From: Candidatus Izimoplasma sp. ZiA1
GTDB lineage: Bacteria > Bacillota_I > Bacilli_A > Izemoplasmatales > Izemoplasmataceae
NCBI GenBank assembly: GCA_002285055.1
Contig: NQYJ01000013.1
Location: forward strand, 21,288 to 64,223
Length of the DNA: 42,936 nt
Direction: 5' to 3'
Position 1 is the stretch's first letter. Each line of letters starts with the position of its first letter. Position numbers and translations under genes: made by a program. The notes beneath the pieces are model-generated. The model was not told where the DNA came from and did not search any database. It worked only from the letters and a program-made list of their open reading frames with translations. Positions 8,416-17,342 of the stretch are shown one piece after another.

Positions 8416-8451
8416 AAAAAAAGCTATTTAATCAATTGATTAAATAGCTTT
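8416..8451 (-). terminator. Terminator of the sigma/anti-sigma operon
   Basis: A perfect 32-nt palindrome (8420-8451), stem AAAGCTATTTAATC, with an A-run on its left that gives a T-run on the - strand. It lies 16 nt after the anti-sigma stop codon. Confidence 0.8.
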
Positions 8452-8466
8452 AAAAACAATAATTTA

Positions 8467-9720
8467 CTAATCATCAGATTCGTCATCTTCATCTAACTCA
8501 TCATCAATCTCATCCATTGAGTTAGTTATAATTACGCCAGTTAAAGCATCAACATCCAACTCATATTCATCGTCTTGATAATCAAAGTCAATATTATAAT
8601 AAGCTATACCATTCTCGGTTTCTTTATCAATTTCTAAATCTGAAATATCGAACTCGTTAATACCTAACTCAGCCAATATTAGAATCATAACTGCTTCTTC
8701 GCTTAAGACTTCAGATGGGAACTCAACATCGTCATCATCATCATCGTATACCACAGATCCATCTTTAACATTAATTAAAACCTCGTACTCATCAAAATCA
8801 GTATTAATTTTAATCTCATAGACCATTATTCCATCTTCTTGTTCTAAATGAATTTCATACTCTGTAACATCATTAACATCTAATGTTAAATCTAATAAGG
8901 CTAGATTGTATGCTTCACTTGATGTTATATTCCCAAGATCACTAGCATGACCAACTTTATCAACATCTTCTAATACATAATTTTTAGATTCTAAATATAG
9001 ATTCAAATCATTTATTGAAAGTTTAGCTAAACTCTCTACTGTAACTCTTTGGTCAAGATTAGTAATATTAAGAATGAGTTTTGCCTTCGATTCTGAGATG
9101 TCTAATCTTTCAGCTAAAGCTTTAATCTCATCTGTATTTAATAATTCCTGAGTTATTATTGAACCATTAATTGAACTAACATTTAAAGCATTACTTACAG
9201 TTTGAGTCGCAACTGTTTTTAATTCGTTTTCATGTAAAATATCATCACTTTTTATAGAAATCAAAACCGAGTTTTTAAAATCATCCAAATATCCTTTTGA
9301 TACCATTGATCCAATTAAAGCATATACTGCGATATTGTAGTCTACATTTATTAAATCCATGTCACCTACAATAATAATTGCATCATTATTATTCATGATA
9401 ACATTAATAATTTTGTCTTCTTCGTTAAGTTCTAGGACTACACTAGGGTTTACATCAATGGCAATTGTAGAGAAGACATTAGATGTATTTGTAGAACCCT
9501 GCCCTAATATTACAAATAGCGCAACAAGTAATAAACTAAAAGATGCAAACGAATATGAGAATCGTTTATTAAATAACAGATTTTTAACTTTGTCTAAAAT
9601 CGATTCTTTTTGATTTGGGTCTTTCATTTTTGGACAATGTTGCATTATTTTATCAAAAATTTCTGGTTTCTTTTCATTAAATTCTTCATAAATTTTCTTT
9701 TCAATTTCTTTATTTTTCAT
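8467..9720 (-). CDS. RsgI-like membrane anti-sigma factor
   Basis: A 417-residue single-pass protein. The N-terminal 50 residues are cytoplasmic, one helix spans about 54-72, and the remainder is outside. The outer region opens with the RsgI hallmark IAIDVNPSVVLELN, continues with a mid-domain (GDMDL, then NIAVYALIGSM) and a helical region. It ends in two PepSY-like repeats (Y-E-I-K-I-N... and Y-N-I-D-F-D...) and a very acidic tail. RsgI proteins bind a sigma factor inside the cell and release it on an outer signal. The gene overlaps the ECF sigma gene by 11 bp, the classic sigma/anti-sigma pairing. Its outer half is duplicated in the lipoprotein gene at 10418. Confidence 0.85.
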   Translation of the reverse strand: MKNKEIEKKIYEEFNEKKPEIFDKIMQHCPKMKDPNQKESILDKVKNLLFNKRFSYSFASFSLLLVALFVILGQGSTNTSNVFSTIAIDVNPSVVLELNEEDKIINVIMNNNDAIIIVGDMDLINVDYNIAVYALIGSMVSKGYLDDFKNSVLISIKSDDILHENELKTVATQTVSNALNVSSINGSIITQELLNTDEIKALAERLDISESKAKLILNITNLDQRVTVESLAKLSINDLNLYLESKNYVLEDVDKVGHASDLGNITSSEAYNLALLDLTLDVNDVTEYEIHLEQEDGIMVYEIKINTDFDEYEVLINVKDGSVVYDDDDDDVEFPSEVLSEEAVMILILAELGINEFDISDLEIDKETENGIAYYNIDFDYQDDEYELDVDALTGVIITNSMDEIDDELDEDDESDD

Positions 9721-10273
9721 ATTCGTTCACCTCCATCTCTCTTTTTAGTTTTGCTAATGATCTTTTATACTTAGATAATACAGTTGATAAGGGCATATCC
9801 ATAATTTTAGCAATATCTTTATGCTTAACATTAGACATTGAATGCATTACTACTATTTGTCTTTCATCTTCCTTTAATGTTCTTAGTAATATTTCTGTAA
9901 GTTGTTCTTTGTGTAAATTTTCTTCTATATGATCCTCAGTACTAACATTAAAACTATCATCTAAATTTACATGTTTGTGTTTTTGCCGATTTCTGATTAT
10001 CATTAGTGCATGATTTCTAGCTATTGTGAAAATCCAGGCCATAGCTTTACCTTTGTCTTTGTATTTTGAGGCATTGTTGTAAACACTAATATATGTTTCT
10101 TGAACTACATCCTCAGCATCACTTTGATTTGCTAAGATAGACATAGCTAAACCAAAAACTGCACCGCTAGATTTATTATAAAGTTCTTCAAATGCCAGAG
10201 AATCATAGTTTGCAATTCTCTTAATCAACTTGTCACTTATAACCAATAACTTCTGTTTATATTTGGTGTTCAT
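9710..10273 (-). CDS. ECF-type RNA polymerase sigma factor
   Basis: A 187-residue sigma factor from the ATG at 10273, preceded by AGAGGTG. An in-frame ATG 33 nt upstream has no ribosome site. Region 2 is seen in AFEELYNK, then D-A-E-D-V-V-Q-E-T-Y and A-W-I-F-T-I-A-R-N-H. Region 4 holds a helix-turn-helix (K-H-K-D-I-A-K-I-M-D-M-P-L-S-T-V). The linker is rich in charged residues. It is presumably held inactive by the anti-sigma factor encoded next to it. The lipoprotein gene upstream and possibly its own operon are likely targets, though no promoter motif unique to it was proven. Confidence 0.92.
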   Translation of the reverse strand: MNTKYKQKLLVISDKLIKRIANYDSLAFEELYNKSSGAVFGLAMSILANQSDAEDVVQETYISVYNNASKYKDKGKAMAWIFTIARNHALMIIRNRQKHKHVNLDDSFNVSTEDHIEENLHKEQLTEILLRTLKEDERQIVVMHSMSNVKHKDIAKIMDMPLSTVLSKYKRSLAKLKREMEVNEYEK

Positions 10274-10295
10274 ATTACACCTCTTTTCATGTAGA

Positions 10296-10338
10296 ATTAT
10301 ATCCAATTAATTATATCATATCCATCGAGGCGTTACCA
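10296..10338 (-). promoter_or_regulatory. Probable promoter region of the sigma operon
   Basis: Two TATAAT boxes (complement of 10310-10315 and 10296-10301) lie upstream of the sigma gene. The farther one has a weak TGGTAA 17 bp upstream. A GTAACG element (10331-10336, - strand) in the same region resembles an ECF -35 box and could give autoregulation, but no second example was found. Confidence 0.35.
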
Positions 10339-10365
10339 ATATGGCTCATTAAATAATGAACATTA

Positions 10366-10394
10366 GCTGATATCTTATATGATATCAGCTTTTG
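10366..10394. terminator. Stable hairpin after the lipoprotein gene
   Basis: The stem AGCTGATATC/GATATCAGCT (10366-10391), with a 6-nt loop, lies between the lipoprotein stop and the sigma operon promoter. A short T-run is present only on the + side, so its terminator strength for the - strand gene is uncertain. Confidence 0.45.
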
Positions 10395-10417
10395 TTCTAA
10401 AGGATTATAATGTTTGA

Positions 10418-11545
10418 TTAGTTAGTTTCTTCTTCGTCTTCTTCGTCTTCTTCGCCATCGTTGTCATCATCAAAATCAAAACCGTGTTCATCCATTGAAT
10501 TTGTATAGATTTCTCCTGTTAAAGCATCAACTTCAACTTCATATTCTGTACCATTTATTTCAAACTCTACTTCGTAATAAGCCACACCTTTTTCCATTTC
10601 TTGGTCAACTTCTAATTCTGTAATTAGTGAAATTTCAATTCCTAGTTCAAGTGCAATCATCTCTAGAACTTCTTGTTCTGATAATGAATCAAGAGGAAAA
10701 TCATCTTCGTCGTCGTCATCATCTTCATCTAAATCAATAAAAACAGTACCTTCTTTTGCATCGATAAGAATTTCGAATTCTTCCGTTTGTGTATCGATCT
10801 CTACTTCATAAATAATTGTTCCATCTTCTTGTTCCAATTCTATTTCAAGCTCAACTACATTTAACTCTTCAATACCAAGTTCTCTTAATGAAATTTGATA
10901 AACTTCTTCAACACTAATAATTCCTAGTTCACTTGCATTTCCGATTTTATCTGTATCTTCTAAAACAATATTTTTTGCTTCTAATAATAAATTTAAATCA
11001 TTAATAGAAAGCAAAGCTAACTCTTCAACTGTCATTCTTGGATCTGCTTTAATAATATCTAATACTAACTCTGCTTTAGCTTCTGATATTTGTAGTGTTG
11101 CTGCTAAGTCTTTTGCTTCTTGATCAAAATCTAAATCTTGGGTAATTACTGAACCATCTATTGAAGCTCCAGTTAATGTATCACTTACCGCTTTAGTTAT
11201 TTCTGTCATCAACTCATTTTCTTTTATTTCATCATTACTTTGAACAGATAATAAAACTGAATTTGTTAACTCGTTGATATAACCATTTGAGACCATTGAT
11301 CCAATTAAAGCATTTACTGCAATATTATAATCAACTCCAACAAAATCCATATCTCCAACAATAATAACCGCATCATCATTATTTAAGATAACATTTATAA
11401 CTTTGTCATCCTCACCTAACTCTAATATAACACTTGGGTTTACATCAATTGCAATTGTAGAAGCTGCAACACTAGTTGTTCCAGCGCAAGCTGTTAATAC
11501 AAACATTACTGTTAATAATAATCCTAAACTAATAATTTTTCTCAT
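10418..11545 (-). CDS. Lipoprotein duplicating the RsgI outer domain
   Basis: This gene encodes 375 residues from the ATG at 11545, which follows AAGGAAG. The longer in-frame start adds ten basic residues before the signal and lacks a ribosome site. Residues 1-20 form a lipoprotein signal with lipobox L-T-A-C20. The mature part follows the anti-sigma factor encoded at 8467 throughout: IAIDVNPSVILEL, the GDMD core, NIAVNALIGSMV, the SINDLNL helix, two PepSY-like repeats and an acidic tail. It lacks the cytoplasmic sigma-binding segment and the transmembrane helix. It may compete for, or present, the signal sensed by the anti-sigma factor. This is inference from paralogy; no such role is established. 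Confidence 0.85.
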   Translation of the reverse strand: MRKIISLGLLLTVMFVLTACAGTTSVAASTIAIDVNPSVILELGEDDKVINVILNNDDAVIIVGDMDFVGVDYNIAVNALIGSMVSNGYINELTNSVLLSVQSNDEIKENELMTEITKAVSDTLTGASIDGSVITQDLDFDQEAKDLAATLQISEAKAELVLDIIKADPRMTVEELALLSINDLNLLLEAKNIVLEDTDKIGNASELGIISVEEVYQISLRELGIEELNVVELEIELEQEDGTIIYEVEIDTQTEEFEILIDAKEGTVFIDLDEDDDDDEDDFPLDSLSEQEVLEMIALELGIEISLITELEVDQEMEKGVAYYEVEFEINGTEYEVEVDALTGEIYTNSMDEHGFDFDDDNDGEEDEEDEEETN

Positions 11546-11765
11546 TTTTTTTCTTCCTTTCAAATTTGATTTCACTATACTAATGCAGAAAAATGATTTT
11601 TTATTGCATAATTTATATATTTATTTCAAAAAAACTAAAAAATATCTATTAGTGACAATAATACTTTCTACTATAATAAATATCATATAAGATATTATTC
11701 AACTCTAGTGGAGTATAGTAAACACCTATTTATAATGTATATATCAATAATAAAAATATAAGAAA

Positions 11766-11799
11766 AAAAGTGTAATTTATAGTTATAAAGTACACTTTT
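11766..11799. other. Hairpin in the 304-bp divergent gap 11576-11879
   Basis: The arms AAAAGTGTA and TACACTTTT are separated by 16 nt and flanked by seven A on the left (T-run on the - strand). It looks terminator-like but no - strand gene ends here. The rest of the gap is very AT-rich and holds promoters for the flanking genes; no further gene is seen. Confidence 0.35.
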
Positions 11800-11830
11800 A
11801 AGTATTTAAAAATCCAGAATAAAATATTTA

Positions 11831-11859
11831 TTGTGTATTACACATTAATGTGATATCAT
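11831..11859 (+). promoter_or_regulatory. Promoter of second ABC exporter with spacer palindrome
   Basis: TTGTGT (11831-11836), 17 bp and TATCAT (11854-11859). The spacer contains the perfect 12-bp palindrome CACATTAATGTG (11841-11852), a likely repressor or activator site. The transcript would start about 15 nt before the gene. Confidence 0.5.
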
Positions 11860-11879
11860 TTATTTGAAAGGATGATATT

Positions 11880-13523
11880 ATGAAAGAACTTCTATTAGAA
11901 AAAAAAGGAAAATTTATATTATATATAATTGCGTGTTTTATTCCAGTCCTTACTGATTTACTACAAATTGGTGTTTTAGCTCTTGTCTTTGAAGCTGTTG
12001 GTAACCAATCTATGGATGAGTTAAAATTTGCAGGTTTTGCTGCATTAGGAGCAACAATCCTTGGAGCAGTATTATTCATTTCTTCAAGATTAATGAGAAT
12101 TTCATATATGCGTGATGTTGTTTTAACATTAAGAATTAAAGCCTTTGATAAAATTGTAAATATGGGTTATAAGCAATTCAATAAAAGATCAAGAGATGTG
12201 TATGTATCAAATCTAATCAACGATGTAAACACATTTGAAGCTGATTTCTTTCTTTCACTAATTAATGTTATATTTAGATTCTTTATGTATCTTGCTGCAT
12301 TAATTATATTGCTTGTTATCAATTGGAAAATTGCTCTTATCATATTTATTGTTTCAATTTTAGTATTCTTTATCTCAAAGTTTTATGAAAAAAGAACAGT
12401 AAGATATCAAAAAGATGTATCAACTGCAAATGAAAAATTCACAGTTGATGTTTCCAATGTTTTTAATGGTTTAGAAATCCTTAAACTAAACAATATTGAA
12501 GATTCATTTCTAGAAAAAAACAAAAAAGCTATAAAAAGCCTTGAACACAAAAAATTCAAGTTCAATATATTTACTTCATTTCAACTTTACTCAAACTTTG
12601 CAATTGGTAATTTTGTTGTAATTGGACTTGTTATCTATATGATTTATCAATTACAAAACGGATTAAGTTATGGAGTAATGATAATTTCAATACAATTATC
12701 AGCAAACATAATTTTCTCATTAGTAAACTTATTTCCCCTTGTTAATAAATTAAAAGCTTCATCTGCTATTTTTGAAAAAATCACAGTTCCTGAAGAAGTA
12801 GTTGAATCAAATGGTTCTAAGAATCCATTTGAATATAATTCTTTAATCAACATTAACGACGTAAGTTTCTCTTATGAAAACAACAAAGTTTTTAAATCAA
12901 TTAATTTTTCTTTTGAAAAAGGTAAAAAGCATATTGTTAAAGGTCCAAGCGGATCTGGAAAATCAACATTATTTAAATTAATATCTCATGTTATCGATGA
13001 TTATGATGGCAGCATTGATGTTGATGGAGTTGACTTAAAATCAGTATCAATGTCATCCTTTAATGAAAAAGTGTCTTATGTATATCAAGATGTTTTCTTA
13101 TTTGAAACAACACTAAAAGAGAACATATGTCTTTATAAAGATTATTCAGATGATGAAGTTTTAGACGCTTGTAAAAAGGCAGGATTAGAGGATTTTGTGG
13201 CTTCACTTGATGAAGGTATTTATACAATGATAAGTGAGAATGGTAAAAACTTATCTGGTGGTGAGAGACAAAGGATTTCAATTGCTAGGGCTTTAGTTAA
13301 AAAAGCAGAGATTATCTTTGTTGATGAAGCCACTTCTGCTCTAAATGAAGAGTTTGGACGTCAGATAGAATCAACACTACTTAGCTTAGATGCAACTGTT
13401 ATATCAATTAGTCATAAATATTTTGATGGGATAACAAATAAATACGATATCGTATTAGAGATTAAAGATGGATTTATAGCTACCTTTAAAGGACAAGATT
13501 ATTTTGATGAGGTGCTTGTATGA
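11880..13523 (+). CDS. ABC exporter, second pair, subunit A
   Basis: A 547-residue half-transporter. Six membrane helices lie in residues 1-290 and the ATPase domain occupies 310-547. Motifs: Walker A GPSGSGKST (about 355), Q-loop VYQDVF, signature LSGGERQR (about 457), Walker B IIFVDEATSALN (about 477, with Asn where the D-loop Asp is usual) and switch His in ISISHK. It overlaps the next gene by 4 bp (ATGA), so a heterodimer is expected. The pair is no closer to the exporter at 4707-8265 than to generic drug or peptide exporters. Substrate unknown. Confidence 0.88.
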   Translation: MKELLLEKKGKFILYIIACFIPVLTDLLQIGVLALVFEAVGNQSMDELKFAGFAALGATILGAVLFISSRLMRISYMRDVVLTLRIKAFDKIVNMGYKQFNKRSRDVYVSNLINDVNTFEADFFLSLINVIFRFFMYLAALIILLVINWKIALIIFIVSILVFFISKFYEKRTVRYQKDVSTANEKFTVDVSNVFNGLEILKLNNIEDSFLEKNKKAIKSLEHKKFKFNIFTSFQLYSNFAIGNFVVIGLVIYMIYQLQNGLSYGVMIISIQLSANIIFSLVNLFPLVNKLKASSAIFEKITVPEEVVESNGSKNPFEYNSLININDVSFSYENNKVFKSINFSFEKGKKHIVKGPSGSGKSTLFKLISHVIDDYDGSIDVDGVDLKSVSMSSFNEKVSYVYQDVFLFETTLKENICLYKDYSDDEVLDACKKAGLEDFVASLDEGIYTMISENGKNLSGGERQRISIARALVKKAEIIFVDEATSALNEEFGRQIESTLLSLDATVISISHKYFDGITNKYDIVLEIKDGFIATFKGQDYFDEVLV

Positions 13524-15151
13524 AAAATCGAATCTATTATGTAAAAAATGCATATATTACATTATTTATCCTTGTTATAATCTCTTATCTAAACTATAGA
13601 ATTGCATTTTCATTATTTGACTTAATTGATTCAGCAGAATCTGGGTTATGGGATGAGTTTTATAAACATGCTAGAGAGTTGATAATATTCACAGTAATAG
13701 TGTTACCAGTAAACATTACTTATGCCTATTTAAAAGGTCTTGTTATCAAAAAAAGTATGACAAAAATGAAAACTGATTACATGAAAAAAGTATTTGGTAA
13801 AAACATTAGTGAGTTCCAAGCGCAAAATAATGCATTATATATTTCCGCAATCACAAATGATTTTAATACTATTGAAAAAAATTATGTAGAGCAAGTCCTA
13901 GAGATATTAGAATCAATCATTCGTTTTGCTACTGCTATAATTATCATCTCATTGATAAGCCCTTTAATAATCCTAATCGGACTAGTTATGGTTCTTGTTA
14001 ATGTGATTATCTCAGTATTATCTTCAAAGCCAGTAAATAAACATAATAAAGAACGAAGTGAAATGATGTCTTCCTTTGGTGGGTTTATTAAAGAAGTCTT
14101 ATCAGCATTTCATATAATTAAAACTAACAATTTAGAAGCAACAGTAACAGCTACTTATAATAAAGAATCAAAAAGAGTCCAAGAAAAGAAATTTGTTATT
14201 GATAGAATTATGTCTTTCATCTTTGCTGTACAAAATTCAACAACTCAGTTTTTATTCTTTGGTTTACTTATAGTAGTTTCTTACTTAATGATAAACGGAG
14301 TTTTATTATTTGCAGGTTTAATCGTAGTAATAACTCAAATAGGGGATATCATTGATCCAGTAACAAGAATTGCGCAATCAATCCCTAAGATTTTATCAGT
14401 AAAATCATTATTTATAAGAATTAATGAAACCTTAGAAAATCGTAATGATAAAGAAGAAACAATGTCATATGATGGGTTCAACAAATCAATTGAGTTTAAA
14501 GATGTCGGATTCTCATATGATGAAAAAGTAGTACTAAAATCAATAAATGTAAATTTTGAAAAAGGTAAAAAGTACTTAGTAATAGGTCCTAGTGGTGGTG
14601 GGAAATCAACACTACTTAGGTTACTAAGAAAATACTTTGATCCGCTTGAAGGTGAAATACTTATTGATGGTAATAACTTATCTGAAATAAAGAAAATAGA
14701 TTATTTTTCTAAAATCGCAAATGTCGAACAACAAACATTCTTGTTCGAAGACACATTCATTAATAATTTAACTCTCTATAAAGAATACTCTGATGAAGAA
14801 ATCTGGGATGCGATAAATAGAGCTGGACTTCATGATTTTATATCATCACATGTTGATGGTTTAAACAGAATGATCCTTGATAACGGGAAGAATATTTCAG
14901 GTGGTGAGCGCAGTAGAATTGCGATAGCAAGAGCACTTCTAAACAAAGTTGAGATTCTATTCTTAGATGAAGCCTTTGCATCTTTAGATAGAAAACTAAC
15001 AGTAGAAATTGAAAAAAGCATGTTAGCTCTTAAAAACATCACAATAATCAACGTTAGTCATGTGATTATTGATGAAAATAAAAGTATGTATGATGAAGTA
15101 GTATTAATCAATCACAACTCAGCAACTATAATGACACCTCAAACAAATTAA
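13520..15151 (+). CDS. ABC exporter, second pair, subunit B
   Basis: A 543-residue half-transporter translated from an ATGA overlap with subunit A. It has six membrane helices followed by an ATPase domain. Motifs: Walker A GPSGGGKST (about 355), glutamine loop in NVEQQTFLF, signature ISGGERSR (about 457), Walker B ILFLDEAFASLD (about 478) and a switch His in INVSH. The position and spacing of motifs match the partner almost residue for residue, so the two genes arose by duplication. A bidirectional terminator follows. Confidence 0.88.
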   Translation: MKNRIYYVKNAYITLFILVIISYLNYRIAFSLFDLIDSAESGLWDEFYKHARELIIFTVIVLPVNITYAYLKGLVIKKSMTKMKTDYMKKVFGKNISEFQAQNNALYISAITNDFNTIEKNYVEQVLEILESIIRFATAIIIISLISPLIILIGLVMVLVNVIISVLSSKPVNKHNKERSEMMSSFGGFIKEVLSAFHIIKTNNLEATVTATYNKESKRVQEKKFVIDRIMSFIFAVQNSTTQFLFFGLLIVVSYLMINGVLLFAGLIVVITQIGDIIDPVTRIAQSIPKILSVKSLFIRINETLENRNDKEETMSYDGFNKSIEFKDVGFSYDEKVVLKSINVNFEKGKKYLVIGPSGGGKSTLLRLLRKYFDPLEGEILIDGNNLSEIKKIDYFSKIANVEQQTFLFEDTFINNLTLYKEYSDEEIWDAINRAGLHDFISSHVDGLNRMILDNGKNISGGERSRIAIARALLNKVEILFLDEAFASLDRKLTVEIEKSMLALKNITIINVSHVIIDENKSMYDEVVLINHNSATIMTPQTN

Positions 15152-15153
15152 TC

Positions 15154-15194
15154 AAAAAAATAGTTAGTCCTTTTAAGGATTAACTATTTTTATT
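15154..15194. terminator. Bidirectional terminator
   Basis: The stem AATAGTTAGTCC/GGATTAACTATT (one G-T pair) has A-runs on the left and T-rich sequence on the right. It separates the ABC exporter pair (+) from the methyltransferase gene (-). Confidence 0.7.
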
Positions 15195-15251
15195 TTAGAG
15201 ATTGTTAAATACTCTTAGACACTTTTCTTATTATAATGCTCAAATCCCAGC

Positions 15252-15869
15252 TTATTTTGTTTTAGTTACTAAGGGAACACAGATATACCAAGAGGCTTGA
15301 TTGCTTAGTTTTATCTCTTCAAAAGACTTAAAATATTGATTTAACTCTTTTTTTACATTTTTGATAAAGTTAAAATAATCACCACGTTCTAATCTTTCAA
15401 CAATACTAGTAACAAAAGCTCTCTTATCATTATAATCATATAAGATAACAAAATCTTTAGATACTCTACTCATTTCTAAGTATAGTTTTTTTCGTTCATC
15501 CAATTTCATTCCATGAGCTACATATGATGCTATTGATAAATCAAAACTTTTATCGTCAAAAGGTAATGGCTTTTCTTTATTTACACTAATAAACGTAATA
15601 TTTGCATTTTCTTTCTTACTTGATGCAACATTCAACATTCTCTTTGCTGGTTCTACACCAGTAACTGAAACTCCCATATTATTAAGCACTGAAGATAATG
15701 CTCCTGTTCCACAACCAACATCTAAAATGTTATTATAACTAGTTATATCAAGGAGTTTACTTAAAAGAATTAAATCCCTAGAATAAACTCTTTTTTGGTT
15801 TTTGTAAAACAGTCCATACACTGGTGCAATTAAGTTGAACATAAAGTTACTACCTAATCTATTTCCCAT
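15252..15869 (-). CDS. Class I SAM-dependent methyltransferase
   Basis: A 205-residue protein with a Rossmann methyltransferase core. Motif I is NILDVGCGTGALS (about 47-59), the acidic end of strand 2 is in VTGVEP, and motif II lies around DLSIASYVAHGM. It resembles methyltransferase domain 11/25 proteins; the substrate cannot be told. It is the second gene of an operon, 5 nt after the M28 peptidase, with a GGGAG box in the peptidase tail. Confidence 0.85.
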   Translation of the reverse strand: MGNRLGSNFMFNLIAPVYGLFYKNQKRVYSRDLILLSKLLDITSYNNILDVGCGTGALSSVLNNMGVSVTGVEPAKRMLNVASSKKENANITFISVNKEKPLPFDDKSFDLSIASYVAHGMKLDERKKLYLEMSRVSKDFVILYDYNDKRAFVTSIVERLERGDYFNFIKNVKKELNQYFKSFEEIKLSNQASWYICVPLVTKTK

Positions 15870-15874
15870 AATTA

Positions 15875-17080
15875 TTATCTCCCTTGACTAGTATTTAATA
15901 TAGTATTGATAACTGCTTTTGTTATTTTTACTAATGTATAAAAATCAATGTGAGCATATGTATCTTCTCCAGTGTGATAAAAGTCTGATCTAAAGTTCGC
16001 AGAATCAGAAATAAAGATACCTGGAACTCCTATTTCCCAAAAAGGGGCGTGATCAGATCTTAAGGTGTCTGGTACCATCTTTGCAATATCTTTAAAATTT
16101 AATGGAATATCTATACCTAAGTATGGTATCTCAATTTCAGATAATTTACAGCTCTTTAAAAATGTTTGAAGAATTTCTGAAGAGTTTTTTTCGCCAATAA
16201 CGCATATAAAATTTCCAATAGTGCTGTTATGCTCTGTTTTATAAAGTTCTATTAAATTTAACATTTCTTTAGGAAACGGTAAAACTTTCTGAGTGTTTTC
16301 CTTAGTATATATCCAACCTATTGTATCCATATTGATTATCTTAGATATTTTGATATTCTCTTCAATAATTTTTTTAGCATATTCAAAACTTCCCATTTTA
16401 CTATAATGCGTTTTAGATTCTTCTTTACTATCATAATCTAAAACAGTATCATAAATTACTTTAAAGAAATTAACCACTTCTTTTGTTTGAGATACTTTTA
16501 TTTCTTCATATGCTGCTTTATAAACTTTTGGGAGTTCAAAGAAGCTTAAACCTTGTGCTCGTAGTGTTTTAGAAATAATTTGATAATAGTCTTTATATAT
16601 TGGAGAGGTATATCTCCCTAATCTATCATAATAACCCGCTTCTATCATTTTTCTCTCAAGTTGTAATCTAAAACCGGGATTACATTCCTCTAGTGTAAAT
16701 ACAGCAATCCTAACTGAAGGTGGATTATCTAAAGTGCTTAATAGTCTTGCTACTTCAAGAGAAACAGCAACACTTGAAAGATTATCGTTTGCACCAGGTG
16801 TATTTCTTACTGAATCATAATGTGATCCTATAATAGTAGCCTCAGTATTTTTATCACCAATTATTCCAATTATATTTCTAAAAGGTTCAACAAATCCAAG
16901 CACATAGAATTCTTGAACTTCTACTTCAATGCCATACGATTCAAACTTTTTAATAATATAGTCTGCAGTCATGTTAAGTTGTTCCATATTATCTAAAGGA
17001 TATCTAGGTCCTTCTAAATCTAAAACAGTCTTGTATATATTCTCTAGTTCTACATTATCTAATATGTTCATTAAGCTCAT
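15875..17080 (-). CDS. M28 family zinc aminopeptidase
   Basis: A 401-residue metallopeptidase without a signal peptide, so probably cytoplasmic. The co-catalytic zinc set of family M28 is visible: H87-Y-D89, D99 in PGANDNLSS, the catalytic E131 and ligand E132 in FTLEE, an Asp in INMDTIGW, and a late His in FYHTGEDT. An insertion of about 120 residues between the Glu pair and the INMD strand enlarges the usual lid. M28 enzymes remove N-terminal residues from peptides. It is the first gene of an operon with the methyltransferase. The start follows GGGGGA. Confidence 0.85.
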   Translation of the reverse strand: MSLMNILDNVELENIYKTVLDLEGPRYPLDNMEQLNMTADYIIKKFESYGIEVEVQEFYVLGFVEPFRNIIGIIGDKNTEATIIGSHYDSVRNTPGANDNLSSVAVSLEVARLLSTLDNPPSVRIAVFTLEECNPGFRLQLERKMIEAGYYDRLGRYTSPIYKDYYQIISKTLRAQGLSFFELPKVYKAAYEEIKVSQTKEVVNFFKVIYDTVLDYDSKEESKTHYSKMGSFEYAKKIIEENIKISKIINMDTIGWIYTKENTQKVLPFPKEMLNLIELYKTEHNSTIGNFICVIGEKNSSEILQTFLKSCKLSEIEIPYLGIDIPLNFKDIAKMVPDTLRSDHAPFWEIGVPGIFISDSANFRSDFYHTGEDTYAHIDFYTLVKITKAVINTILNTSQGR

Positions 17081-17119
17081 TTAATTTCCCCCTTATTAGT
17101 GTTTATAAAACTTCTACTT

Positions 17120-17148
17120 ATTATATCATTATTAAAGTGTTATATGAA
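17120..17148 (-). promoter_or_regulatory. Promoter of the M28 peptidase operon
   Basis: On the - strand: TTCATA (17143-17148), 17-bp spacer, TATAAT (17120-17125), 40 nt before the start codon. Confidence 0.55.
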
Positions 17149-17266
17149 GAAATAGTAGTTGAGTGTGCATAATATATATTGATCCATTGTCATGATTTTA
17201 TTTAAAATGAATCTAATGAAAAAACATGTATATAGATTGAGTAAAATGATTTTTCTTTAAATTAAA

Positions 17267-17307
17267 TCAACTAACGGTTGCTTTCATTTAAGTAAAATTC
17301 ATATTAT
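17267..17307 (+). promoter_or_regulatory. MFS exporter promoter with GCAACC operator (copy 3)
   Basis: TTGCTT (17278-17283), 18 bp and TATTAT (17302-17307). The palindrome TCAACT-AAC-GGTTGC (17267-17281) overlaps the -35 box in the same register as the copies at 3721 and 8327, so one repressor probably controls all three promoters. Confidence 0.6.
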
Positions 17308-17342
17308 TCTTAGTATGATATAAAACAAGTAAGGAGCCTAAA

